Assembly (NCBI GenBank): GCA_900551205.1
Contig: URUW01000014.1
Coordinates: forward strand, 1 to 15,664
DNA length: 15,664 nt
Direction of reading: 5' to 3'
DNA from: an uncultured Collinsella sp.
Lineage (GTDB): Bacteria; Actinomycetota; Coriobacteriia; Coriobacteriales; Coriobacteriaceae
The translations under genes and the position numbers were made by a program. This document shows positions 1 through 7,148 of the stretch, piece after piece. The notes below the pieces were generated by a model. The model searched no databases and was not told where the DNA came from. It was given only the letters and a program-made list of their open reading frames with translations. Every line of letters begins with the position of its first letter. Positions within the stretch are counted from its first letter, which is position 1.

Positions 1-359
1 AGTCCAACTTGTCCCCGTGGCTGTCGCAGTGCAGCCTAGACGACCCCTACACCGTCGCCATCAGCCACGGCGAGGGCCGCTTTGTCGCCAATGACGAAGT
101 GCTCGCCCAGCTGATCGCCAACGGCCAGGTCGCCACGCAGTACGTGGGCGAGAACGGCAAGCCCAGCATGGATCTCTCTGTCAACCCCAACGGCTCCGCA
201 CTCGCCATCGAGGGCATCACGAGCCCCGACGGCCGCGTCCTGGGCAAGATGGGCCATGCCGAGCGTCGCGGCGACAACCTGTACCGCAACGTGCCCGAGC
301 ATGTCCCCGGCGATAAGTTCATGCCGATCTTTGAGAGCGGCGTGACCTACTTCGCTTAA
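1..359 (+). CDS. purL: Phosphoribosylformylglycinamidine synthase, C-terminal glutaminase part (5'-truncated)
   Basis: Only the last ~119 codons are in the window; the frame is open to the left edge, with the first complete codon at position 3. The fragment has the end of the class I glutamine amidotransferase domain: a SHGEGRF segment (about 11 residues after SPWLSQ) supplies the His and Glu of the Cys-His-Glu triad. It is followed by the conserved NPNGS, AIEGITSPDGR and GKMGHAER blocks and a C-terminal ESGVTYF. FGAM synthase makes formylglycinamidine ribonucleotide in de novo purine synthesis; this domain releases ammonia from glutamine. The NPNGS/SPDGR/GKMGH ending is typical of the long fused PurL of Clostridia and Actinobacteria. 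A separate PurQ cannot be excluded because the upstream part is missing. The gene ends with TAA 38 bases before a strong hairpin terminator. Confidence 0.9.
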   Translation, partial: SNLSPWLSQCSLDDPYTVAISHGEGRFVANDEVLAQLIANGQVATQYVGENGKPSMDLSVNPNGSALAIEGITSPDGRVLGKMGHAERRGDNLYRNVPEHVPGDKFMPIFESGVTYFA

Positions 360-374
360 ACCTTTCCCATCGGG

Positions 375-380
375 TACAAT
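375..380 (+). promoter_or_regulatory. Possible -10 element upstream of the EamA gene
   Basis: TACAAT (375-380) matches five of six bases of the -10 consensus and lies between the purL stop and the terminator hairpin. No good -35 hexamer is visible at 16-18 bp upstream. If it is used, transcripts would begin about ten bases before the hairpin, so the terminator could act as an attenuator. Weak evidence. Confidence 0.3.
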
Positions 381-396
381 CCCCTCGGGTAACAAC

Positions 397-433
397 ACCC
401 GCCACCGACACATCCGGTGGCGGGTTCTTTTTT
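397..433 (+). terminator. Rho-independent terminator after purL
   Basis: A perfect 10-bp stem, ACCCGCCACC (397-406) with GGTGGCGGGT (416-425), encloses a 9-nt loop and is followed by the T-rich tract TTCTTTTTT ending at 433. It lies 38 nt after the purL stop and 26 nt before the next start codon. It should end purL transcripts. It would also lie in the leader of the next gene if that gene's promoter is upstream of the hairpin. Confidence 0.88.
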
Positions 434-458
434 GCTTCGCGCATGTAGGAAGGACATC

Positions 459-1394
459 ATGGAAAGCCGCAAGCCGTATCTCGCCACCCTGCCCGGACTC
501 ATCCTGGGCTGTCTTGTTTGCTGTGCACTCTGGGGATCGGCCTTTCCCTGCATCAAGATCGGCTACGCACTCTTTGGGATCCCGGCGCACGATAGCGCCT
601 CGCAGCTACTCTTTGCAGGTTTGCGCTTCACGCTTGCCGGCATCCTGGTTATCGTCGGTATGAGCACAGCTCAGCGCCGCCCGCTCGTCCCACAGGTACG
701 CGATATCAAGCCCATCTGCATCCTGTCACTCTTCCAGACTATCGGGCAGTACTTCTTTTTCTACCTGGGACTCTCGCGCGCCAGTGCCATGTCGAGCTCC
801 ATCATCGAGGCCAGCGCCAACTTCCTCGCAATCCTCTTTGCCGCCCTGGCGTTTCGCACCGAAAAGCTCGATGCGGCCAAGGTGCTCGGCTGTGTACTGG
901 GCTTTGCCGGCGTCGCGCTCGTCAACCTTTCGGGCGCGGACGGCACCTTTGGCTTTACGCTCGACGGCGAGGGCTTTATCCTGGCCTCCACCGTCGCGGG
1001 TGCCCTGTCGACCTGTCTGATCGGCATCTTCTCGCGCGAGCACGACGGTGTCTTGCTTGCCGGGTGGCAGTTCTTGGTCGGCGGCCTGGTCCTCACCGCC
1101 ATCGGGTTTTTGATGGGCGGCGCGCTCTCCCCCACCGCGATCATCCCCGCCATCGCGCTCATTATCTATATGGCACTCATCTCCGCCATCGCGTACTCGC
1201 TATGGTCGCGCCTGCTTGCCGTCAACCCCGTCAGCCGCGTCTCGGTCTTTGGGTTTATGAACCCCGTCTTTGGTGTGCTGTTGAGTGCGCTGCTGCTCGG
1301 CGAGGGCGCCGGCACGAGCCCCGTTACCGTTATAGTTGCCCTGCTGTTGGTCTGCGGCGGCATCATCATCGTCAACAGGCCTAAAAAGGCCTAG
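459..1394 (+). CDS. EamA/DMT-family membrane transporter
   Basis: A 311-residue very hydrophobic protein with about ten membrane segments arranged as two EamA repeats. The first repeat opens with the typical ALWGSAFPCIKIG segment near residues 23-35. The second holds SAIAYSLWSRLL and FGFMNPVFGVLLSALLLGE near the C-terminus. This is the drug/metabolite transporter superfamily (RhaT/YdcZ-like), whose members export amino acids, metabolites or drugs across the cytoplasmic membrane; the substrate cannot be read from sequence. The ATG at 459 is chosen because AGGAAGG (448-453) lies 5-6 bases before it. An upstream in-frame GTG at 417 falls inside the terminator stem and is rejected. It is monocistronic, with the next gene convergent. 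Confidence 0.9.
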   Translation: MESRKPYLATLPGLILGCLVCCALWGSAFPCIKIGYALFGIPAHDSASQLLFAGLRFTLAGILVIVGMSTAQRRPLVPQVRDIKPICILSLFQTIGQYFFFYLGLSRASAMSSSIIEASANFLAILFAALAFRTEKLDAAKVLGCVLGFAGVALVNLSGADGTFGFTLDGEGFILASTVAGALSTCLIGIFSREHDGVLLAGWQFLVGGLVLTAIGFLMGGALSPTAIIPAIALIIYMALISAIAYSLWSRLLAVNPVSRVSVFGFMNPVFGVLLSALLLGEGAGTSPVTVIVALLLVCGGIIIVNRPKKA

Positions 1395-1495
1395 CGAACT
1401 GCCCTTATTTAGCAGAGGGGATTCACATACTTTAGTTTAATGGAATACATCGGAGAGCCGAGGGCCACCATGCACGCAAGCGTGCGCCCCTATTT
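1395..1495. other. Short convergent intergenic gap
   Basis: About 100 bases between the convergent EamA and GGDEF genes. It holds a small hairpin, GCACGC-AA-GCGTGC (1472-1485), without a following T-run on either strand. No convincing intrinsic terminator is present, so transcription may run through or end by Rho. Confidence 0.5.
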
Positions 1496-2647
1496 CTAGC
1501 GTATCTGGACGCCAGCTTTCTTCTTCTCGTACTTTACGCGGTAGAGCTCCGCGTCGGCGGCGCGAAGCAAATCTTGCCAGGTATCGACACCATCACCGAC
1601 CAGTGCATAGCCGATGGACATCCGCAACAGATACGGCACCTCGGCGCGTGCGAGTTCATCGTTGATTGCCGCGCACAGACGCATGATGTCCTGTTCCGCC
1701 GCTGCCTTTTGGAGCACCACGAACTCATCACCACCATAACGTGCGATAAAGCCACCAGCCGGCGAACAGACATCCTTGAGCGCCGTCGCAACAACCTGAA
1801 GAGCATGGTCGCCCTCCACATGTCCATAGCGATCGTTAATCTGCTTAAAGCCATCAGCGTCCATCATAAGCAGATATACATCTTCGGCCTGATCCACATT
1901 TGAGAAGAGCGACAGCATATAGGTCTCAAAACGGTTGCGATTGTTAAGTCCAGTCAACGGGTCGGTCGAGATGAGCTGCTCCTGGTAGATGATGTAGAGC
2001 AGCAACATGCTAATCATTATGCCGACACAAAGGCCGGGCACCGAGTATACGACCTGAAAGGTACCGCCCACCAGGGCCGGAATGGCGAAAAATGCCAAGG
2101 TTCGATAGATGGCCTTCGTCTGCAGGCTCTCGACCCTGCGAGATTGCACAAACGCATGTAGGGACGTATGTATAACGTAACAGTAGCTGACGATGGGCTG
2201 GATCATATAGGCAAAGCCGCGACGATACACGCCCTGCGAATCGATATAGAACAGGGCGTGCGTCCAGTAACTGGTAAACGCCAGCACGACCACCAGAGCC
2301 GTAGGCAACGCTACAAGCACCACCTTATAGCGCGAGGTCAAAAGGCGAGAACCCTGCACCGTCTCGGAATAGATAAACCAAATGAGACACGCGATAGCAA
2401 AGAGCGAAAACGAAACCGCGTTGGAAATCCAGTTGGCAGCAATGCCCAACGTGCCGTCCATACCGTCCGAAAGCGTCCAGATCATATCGAATAATATGTA
2501 CGCAGCAGACGTGTAGCCCAGCATGCTAAACAAAAGCTGCTGGGTGCTCGAGAACAGGGAGCGACGGCTTCGTACGGCAAGCCCGATAAGAACAATCATG
2601 CATAGCACGAATATCTCAATCTTGAGTGCCTTAACCACTAGCGCCAT
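1496..2647 (-). CDS. Membrane-anchored GGDEF diguanylate cyclase
   Basis: About 383 residues. The N-terminal ~225 residues hold six or seven hydrophobic segments forming a membrane sensor module of no family I recognise. The C-terminal ~155 residues are a complete GGDEF domain: DPLTGLNNR at its start, the metal-binding MMDADGFKQIND segment, and an intact RYGGDEFVV active site. It should make cyclic di-GMP from two GTP. The allosteric I-site position (RxxD, five residues before GGDEF) reads PAGG, so product inhibition of the usual kind is unlikely. No EAL domain is attached. The start is uncertain: ATG 2647 has AAGGG directly against it, GTG 2638 has better spacing from the same GAAGGG, and TTG 2680 has no visible ribosome site. 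Confidence 0.93.
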   Translation of the reverse strand: MALVVKALKIEIFVLCMIVLIGLAVRSRRSLFSSTQQLLFSMLGYTSAAYILFDMIWTLSDGMDGTLGIAANWISNAVSFSLFAIACLIWFIYSETVQGSRLLTSRYKVVLVALPTALVVVLAFTSYWTHALFYIDSQGVYRRGFAYMIQPIVSYCYVIHTSLHAFVQSRRVESLQTKAIYRTLAFFAIPALVGGTFQVVYSVPGLCVGIMISMLLLYIIYQEQLISTDPLTGLNNRNRFETYMLSLFSNVDQAEDVYLLMMDADGFKQINDRYGHVEGDHALQVVATALKDVCSPAGGFIARYGGDEFVVLQKAAAEQDIMRLCAAINDELARAEVPYLLRMSIGYALVGDGVDTWQDLLRAADAELYRVKYEKKKAGVQIR

Positions 2648-2692
2648 CCCTTCAATATCCAAGTGGTCAGAATCGCCCAATTCGAATCAGGG

Positions 2693-2728
2693 CAATAAAC
2701 ACCCCTTTACTCCGCAGGGGTAAAGGGG
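2693..2728 (-). terminator. Probable intrinsic terminator after the KdgT-family gene
   Basis: On the minus strand a 9-bp perfect stem (2728-2720 with 2710-2702, CCCCTTTAC and GTAAAGGGG) is followed by the T-rich run TGTTTATT. It lies about 100 bases beyond the permease stop codon and before the GGDEF gene on the same strand, so it likely separates the two transcripts. The U-tract is interrupted, hence moderate confidence. Confidence 0.5.
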
Positions 2729-2734
2729 ATAATA
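2729..2734 (-). promoter_or_regulatory. Possible -10 element for the GGDEF gene
   Basis: Read on the minus strand the bases are TATTAT, five of six matches to the -10 consensus, about 82 bases before the likely start codon. The nearest -35-like hexamer is TTGCAG (2759-2754) with a long 19-bp spacer, so this is only a candidate. It abuts the terminator-like hairpin at 2702-2728. Confidence 0.3.
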
Positions 2735-2739
2735 GCAGA

Positions 2740-2779
2740 GCGCCCGAACATCACTGCAAAACAGTTTCTGTTCGGGCGC
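2740..2779. repeat. Long inverted repeat between the KdgT and GGDEF genes
   Basis: A perfect 11-bp inverted repeat, GCGCCCGAACA (2740-2750) and TGTTCGGGCGC (2769-2779), has an 18-base centre that itself contains ACTG-CAAAA-CAGT (2753-2765), giving a two-tier hairpin. No T-run follows on either strand. It may be a processing or mRNA-stabilising structure at the 3' end of the permease transcript, or an operator upstream of the GGDEF gene. Confidence 0.6.
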
Positions 2780-2828
2780 CCATACGGCGCGAATTGCACA
2801 CGCCGGCATCATTGATGGGTATCGATTG

Positions 2829-3851
2829 CTACTCGCCATCGATGTCAGTCGCGACAGCCTCCTCGATGGCCTCGACACCGACAGGCGACAGATCCTCCTT
2901 GCCTTGGCAGAACTTCTTGTCGACCCAGCCAGTCAGAATCGGAGCCATGATCGCCGTGATGATAACGGCGGTGGCGATCTGAGCGTACGCGGTGGGCGCA
3001 AGCTCGGCGTAGCGCGGTGCGACCTCGGCGAGGGCAACCGGTGTGGTCATAGCCGTGCCGGCAATGGTGGAGCAAGCCACAGCGGCCTTGCCATTGCCGC
3101 CGCACAGACGCTCAAACGCAAAGGTGATGGGACCGACGACAAACAGCGTGACAAGGCCCAGCAAGATGCCGGAAATACCGCCGGTGATAAAGCTCGATAG
3201 GCTCATGGACGCACCGAGCTGAAAACCGATGACAGCGATCGCGGGATTGGCGCCGGGGACCAGCAGGTTCTTGATAAACGGGAACAGGTTGCCCAGAACC
3301 ATGCCAATAACGAGTGGCAAGATGGAGCCGATAATGGTGCCAATGGGAATGTTGGCGAGGCCGGAAACACCGAGGATGATCATCGTGACGGCAGGGCCGG
3401 CCGTAAAGAACAGGATACCGACGGCGCCCTGCTCGGACTCATCGCCAAACTCGCCCATGATGCCCGTATAGAGCGCCATGTTGCAAAACGTGATGCCGCC
3501 GATGATAGACACGGAACTCAGACCCAGGAAGTTGTCGTTAAAGAAATATGCCACGCCCAGACCGAGAGCCGCTGCGACGACCAGCTTGGGGATCAGCACG
3601 ACGATGCCGGTCTTGATGGCACCCGGCGTGGACTTAAAGCTGATGCCGGCGCCCACAAACAGCAGGATCGCGGCGACGATGGTATTGGAGCCACCGCGGC
3701 AGGCAGCCGTAAAGAAGCCGCCGATCTCAAAAACCTGCGGGCAGAAGGTGTTGAGCAAAAGACCGACGATCATCGGATAGATCATGATGTCGCCCGGGAT
3801 GCGCGGGACCTTGAATTTCTTTTGCTCGTTGGCGTTCGCTTCCTGTGCCAT
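2829..3851 (-). CDS. kdgT: 2-keto-3-deoxygluconate permease family transporter
   Basis: A 340-residue integral membrane protein with about ten hydrophobic segments. After a short charged N-terminus it begins KVPRIPGDIMIYPMIVGLL, followed by LLNTFCPQ, close to the IPGG-x-M-x-(V/Y)P-L and LINTFxP opening of the KdgT family. It continues with GAGISFKSTPGA, GGITFCNMALY and STIAGTAMTTPVALAEV, also family-typical. KdgT imports 2-keto-3-deoxygluconate from pectin or uronate breakdown by proton symport. No uronate catabolic genes (kdgK, kdgA, uxa) are nearby, so the substrate is inferred from family only. ATG 3851 is chosen because GGGGG lies five bases upstream; the in-frame start at 3881 has no such site. 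It is probably transcribed alone. Confidence 0.88.
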   Translation of the reverse strand: MAQEANANEQKKFKVPRIPGDIMIYPMIVGLLLNTFCPQVFEIGGFFTAACRGGSNTIVAAILLFVGAGISFKSTPGAIKTGIVVLIPKLVVAAALGLGVAYFFNDNFLGLSSVSIIGGITFCNMALYTGIMGEFGDESEQGAVGILFFTAGPAVTMIILGVSGLANIPIGTIIGSILPLVIGMVLGNLFPFIKNLLVPGANPAIAVIGFQLGASMSLSSFITGGISGILLGLVTLFVVGPITFAFERLCGGNGKAAVACSTIAGTAMTTPVALAEVAPRYAELAPTAYAQIATAVIITAIMAPILTGWVDKKFCQGKEDLSPVGVEAIEEAVATDIDGE

Positions 3852-4001
3852 GAAACCCCCATTTCCGCTGACGGGGTACAAAAGCCCACGTCACGCTTTG
3901 CTACAGTAAAGTTTGACCATGGTACCAGAAGAAATAGACCAGCTCGGTGAAAAATTCGACAAGCTGGGATGGAACGAGATTCGGCGCCCGCGACGCCACC
4001 C
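3852..4001. other. Intergenic region before the KdgT-family gene
   Basis: About 150 bases between azlD and the permease, which are on the same strand. It should hold the permease promoter, but I see no confident -35/-10 pair. An 8-bp palindrome, ACCATGGT, sits at about 3917-3924. No clear terminator for azlCD is visible. Confidence 0.4.
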
Positions 4002-4325
4002 CTATATAAGGCTCAAGACGATATAGAGTACGATGCCCGAGACGCAGCACCACAGCATCGATTTTGTCTTGACCGCCACGACCACGACGCCGGCGGCCGC
4101 AATCCAGGGAACCAAGGCAGGCCAGAGCCCCGCGTCGAACGCGCCGGGACTCACCAAGTCGTTGGCGACCAGCGCGGCAAAGGCGGCGGGCGGGATATAG
4201 CCCAGGGCCTCGGTAATGCGGGGCGACAGGGTCCGCCCGCGCAAGGCGAACGCCGGCGCGATGCGAAAGAACGCGATAGCAGCCCACGACGACAGCCACA
4301 GAACCAAGAACTCGTTAACGGGCAT
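4002..4325 (-). CDS. azlD: AzlD, small subunit of branched-chain amino-acid exporter
   Basis: A 107-residue hydrophobic protein with three to four membrane segments, the usual size for AzlD. It has the family's early RIAPAFAL(R/K)G and YIPPAAFAALVANDL segments. With AzlC it forms an exporter of branched-chain amino acids (BrnFE/AzlCD type) in the cytoplasmic membrane. ATG 4325 is preceded by GAGGTG at six bases, inside the end of azlC. The start overlaps the azlC stop by 11 bases in another frame, implying translational coupling. A longer frame exists upstream but lies fully inside azlC and is not used. Confidence 0.92.
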   Translation of the reverse strand: MPVNEFLVLWLSSWAAIAFFRIAPAFALRGRTLSPRITEALGYIPPAAFAALVANDLVSPGAFDAGLWPALVPWIAAAGVVVVAVKTKSMLWCCVSGIVLYIVLSLI

Positions 4326-5007
4326 CGCGGGCACCTCTTCCGTCAAATACAGCATCGCACGCCAGCGCAATGGTAATGCCGACCACGACGCTTGCCGGCA
4401 CGGCAATATTCACGAGGCCCAAGAACTTGCATACGGCGACGGACACCGCGCCCGAAACCGCCGCGACAACGTTGCCGCGCGACAGCCGCTGCGAAAAGAG
4501 CAGGCAGATAAAGAGCGAGGTGCAGACGAAACTCGCAATAGCGGTGGGAACATCGGCAACGGCACCGGCGATGGCACCCATCGTGCACGAAGCGCCCCAT
4601 GTCGCGATGAGGATCACGTTGAGCACGAAGGATTCGCGCGGGCCCCAATCCTCCCCCTCAACCAGCTTGGCAAGCGAGATGCCGTATGCCTCCTCGGTGA
4701 GCGTCGCGGCAACAGCCAGCGTCTGACGCTTCGAGGCGCCCGCCAGATGGGGTGCGATCGATGCCGAATAAAGTGCAAAGCGCGATGAGATGGCGGCGAC
4801 GCTCGCGATAATCGAAGGTGCCGGTACGCCCGCCAGCCAAAGATTGCAGATCATAAACTGGCCGCTGCCCGTCACAAACGTGCTGCTCAGAGCAAAGACC
4901 ATCCAGGGCTCCATTCCCGTCTGCCCCATGATCATTCCGCACGGCGCGCCTATCGCAACATAGGTAAGCATCACCGGCCAGACGGTTCTAACGATTTTGA
5001 GCACCAT
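4315..5007 (-). CDS. azlC: AzlC, large subunit of branched-chain amino-acid exporter
   Basis: A 230-residue membrane protein, normal length for AzlC. Family segments appear in order: VAIGAPCGMIMGQTG (residues 17-31), TGSGQFM (46-52), SSRFALYS (74-81, the NxRxxLYS-type motif) and TEEAYGIS (104-111). Together with AzlD it forms the branched-chain amino-acid efflux pump that protects against excess leucine, isoleucine or valine and related analogues. ATG 5007 fits the usual family N-terminus; upstream bases AGGATGAG give a modest ribosome site. It is the first gene of a two-gene operon with azlD. It is divergent from the HD-domain gene with a 126-base shared upstream region. No Lrp-type regulator gene is adjacent. 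Confidence 0.93.
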   Translation of the reverse strand: MVLKIVRTVWPVMLTYVAIGAPCGMIMGQTGMEPWMVFALSSTFVTGSGQFMICNLWLAGVPAPSIIASVAAISSRFALYSASIAPHLAGASKRQTLAVAATLTEEAYGISLAKLVEGEDWGPRESFVLNVILIATWGASCTMGAIAGAVADVPTAIASFVCTSLFICLLFSQRLSRGNVVAAVSGAVSVAVCKFLGLVNIAVPASVVVGITIALACDAVFDGRGARDAR

Positions 5008-5087
5008 ACGCTTCTCATCCTGACAAGGTCTCCGAGCCGCATGTAGCGACACGGCAGAATCATCATCCGACAGCAACCGAGTTCACC

Positions 5088-5093
5088 TACAAT
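5088..5093 (+). promoter_or_regulatory. Possible -10 element of the HD-domain gene
   Basis: TACAAT (5088-5093) matches five of six -10 consensus bases. It is about 40 bases before the ATG at 5134, giving a leader of roughly 34 bases. The -35 region (around TCCGAC, 5066-5071) is poor. Confidence 0.4.
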
Positions 5094-5133
5094 TGCCACC
5101 GGATCGAAAGACACAACTTTTTAGGAAGTCATT

Positions 5134-5946
5134 ATGACAGCTATCGATCGAGACCGGGCGCGCGCGGCCTTCAAAAGCTACACCGATGCCTACGACGCCA
5201 CCAATCCACGCATCGCGCTCAAAATCGAGCATACGTACCACGTGGCCGAGGCATGCGATGCCGTAGCGCGCGAGCAGGGCTGGTCGTCAGAAGATATTGA
5301 CCTGGCATGGCTTTGCGGCCTGCTACACGATATGGGCCGCTTTGAGCAGCTGCGGCGCTGGGACACCTTTAAGGACGCCGAGAGCATGAGCCATGCGGCG
5401 CTGGGCATCGAGGTCCTCTTTGGCGAGAATCCCGCCGATGCACCCGCCGTAACGAGCATCCGCGACTTTATCGATGACCCGGCAGAAGATGAGCTCATCC
5501 GAGCGAGCATTGCCTATCACAGCGATTTCCGTCTACCCTCGCAGCTCGACGAGCGCACGCGGAGCTTCTGCGATATCGTGCGCGATGGTGACAAGATCGA
5601 CATTATGCGCACCATCGCCGACAGCACCGTCGACACCATCCTCAAGGTGGATGAGGACACGTTTCTCGCCAGCCACTTCTCGACACCGGCGCTTACCGCC
5701 TTTGACGAGCATCGCTGCGTCGCGCGTGACGAGCGCAACGAGCCGGCGGACTACCTGGTGGGGCTCATCTGCTTTATGTTTGAGCTCGTCCATCCGGCAA
5801 GCCGTGCACTGGCGCGCGAGCAAGGCGATATCTATCGCCTGCTCGACGCGCCCTTTGGCATTACGCGACCCTTTACCGACCCCGCCGCGCAGGCAACCTG
5901 GAGCCGCCTTAAGGACGAGCTGCGCCGCTGGCTGGCAAGCGCTTAG
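5134..5946 (+). CDS. HD-domain phosphohydrolase
   Basis: A 270-residue soluble protein. The HD-superfamily metal ligands are visible: K30..H33 with H36, the H65-D66 pair in LLHDMGRFEQ, H87 in SHAALGIEVLF, H129 in IAYHSDF, and D151/D153 in RDGDKID. Such enzymes hydrolyse phosphomono- or diesters, often nucleotides, using two metal ions; the substrate is unknown. ATG 5134 has AGGAAG five bases upstream. It is a single gene divergent from azlC. Its TAG stop overlaps the TAA stop of the convergent etfA by four bases, leaving no room for a terminator between the two transcripts. Confidence 0.92.
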   Translation: MTAIDRDRARAAFKSYTDAYDATNPRIALKIEHTYHVAEACDAVAREQGWSSEDIDLAWLCGLLHDMGRFEQLRRWDTFKDAESMSHAALGIEVLFGENPADAPAVTSIRDFIDDPAEDELIRASIAYHSDFRLPSQLDERTRSFCDIVRDGDKIDIMRTIADSTVDTILKVDEDTFLASHFSTPALTAFDEHRCVARDERNEPADYLVGLICFMFELVHPASRALAREQGDIYRLLDAPFGITRPFTDPAAQATWSRLKDELRRWLASA

Positions 5947-7148
5947 CACTCGAGCTGAGCCAGCAGTTCCTCAACGATCTCAACGGCATCGCCGACGACC
6001 TTGTACTGGGCGGCACCGAAGATGGGGGCATCCGGGTCCTCATTGATGGCGACAATGCACTCCGCCCCACCGATGCCGGCGAGATGCTGGATAGCGCCCG
6101 AGACACCGATGCTCACGAGGAGCTTGGGCGAGACCGATACACCCGTCTGGCCAATTTGGTGGCGATACTCCAGCCAGCCGGCCTCCACCACGGGGCGCGT
6201 GCAGCCAAGCTCGGCACCCAGAGCCTCGGCAAGCTTTCGCATCAGCGGTAGGTTTTTCTTGGAGCCGATGCCGCGGCCCACCACGACTAGACGCTCGGCA
6301 TCGGCAATTGAGGCCTGCTGTCCCCACTCCTCGGCGGGAATCGAGATCTCGACACGGGCCTTAACGTCATCCGCTAGCACTACCTGGGCAATCGTGCCGG
6401 AGCGGCTATAGTCAAACTCGGGCGCCTTAATGATGCCGGGGCGCACCGTTGCCATCTGAGGACGGTGGTTGGGGCAGATAATGGTGGCCATCAGGTTGCC
6501 GCCAAACGCCGGGCGCGTCTGCTGCAGCAGACCCGTCTCCGTATCCATCGAAAGCACCGTGCAATCGGCCGTAAGGCCCGTCTGCAAGCGCACGGCCACA
6601 CCGGGCGCCAGCTCGCGACCAAAGGCGGTCGCGCCGTACAGAATGGCCTCGGGCTTGCGCTCGGCTACCAAATCGCAGATCAAGCGGGCGTAGACCTCCG
6701 CGTCGTTCTGACGCAGGCGCTCGTCACGACAGACCAGAACTTCGTCCGCACCGGCGCAAATCAGATGCTCCAGGTCCCCGAGTGAGTCCTCGGGGCTCAT
6801 GCCGACCAGTGCCACCAGACGGCAGCCGCGGGCATCGGCAAGCTCGCGCCCCTTGCCCATGAGCTCGAAGGCCACGGATGCAACGGCATCGTGCTCGTCA
6901 GTCTGCACGAAGATCCAGATGTCTCGATATGCGTCAAGGTCTGCCGCGCCGGCGGCCTCGTCGCGCTCAATCGAGATGGCGTTGACGGGGCAGGCGTCGA
7001 CGCACCCACCGCACAGGATACAGCCGTCGGTTACGCGGGCACAGCGATTGGGGCGCTCACCCTCCACCACAATGCCGCCCGAGGCGCAGGCGCGAACGCA
7101 GCGACCGCAGCCGATACAGGCTTCGCCATCGATAATCAGCCCGCTCAT
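5943..7148 (-). CDS. etfA: Electron-transfer flavoprotein alpha subunit with N-terminal ferredoxin domain
   Basis: A 401-residue protein. Residues 1-60 form a two-cluster ferredoxin domain: C11xxC14xxC17xxxC21 and C43xxC46xxC49xxxC53-P. ETF alpha follows from about residue 75, with RPG (236-238) and the C-terminal FAD-binding signature LLVSIGVSGAIQHL (343-356) continuing to AINEDPDAPIF. Ordinary ETF alpha is about 320-340 residues, so the ferredoxin part is a real fusion. That fusion is known in bifurcating/confurcating ETFs such as LctC of Acetobacterium woodii lactate dehydrogenase. It would hold the mobile FAD and pass electrons from reduced ferredoxin to the EtfB flavin. The ATG directly follows the etfB TAG with no gap; GAGGGG lies nine bases upstream. 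It is the last gene of the three-gene unit. Confidence 0.95.
   Translation of the reverse strand: MSGLIIDGEACIGCGRCVRACASGGIVVEGERPNRCARVTDGCILCGGCVDACPVNAISIERDEAAGAADLDAYRDIWIFVQTDEHDAVASVAFELMGKGRELADARGCRLVALVGMSPEDSLGDLEHLICAGADEVLVCRDERLRQNDAEVYARLICDLVAERKPEAILYGATAFGRELAPGVAVRLQTGLTADCTVLSMDTETGLLQQTRPAFGGNLMATIICPNHRPQMATVRPGIIKAPEFDYSRSGTIAQVVLADDVKARVEISIPAEEWGQQASIADAERLVVVGRGIGSKKNLPLMRKLAEALGAELGCTRPVVEAGWLEYRHQIGQTGVSVSPKLLVSIGVSGAIQHLAGIGGAECIVAINEDPDAPIFGAAQYKVVGDAVEIVEELLAQLEC

Noticed and set aside
1472..1485. Hairpin GCACGC-AA-GCGTGC as a bidirectional terminator between convergent genes.
   Set aside because: The loop of two bases forces a shorter stem and there is no T-run on either side.
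3901..4299. 132-codon minus-strand frame covering azlD and the gap after it.
   Set aside because: It overlaps azlD in another frame, is Arg-rich, and lacks motifs and a ribosome site.
4216..4788. 190-codon plus-strand frame across azlD and azlC.
   Set aside because: Arg/Gly/Asn-rich, low-complexity translation typical of antisense to hydrophobic genes; azlC and azlD explain the region.
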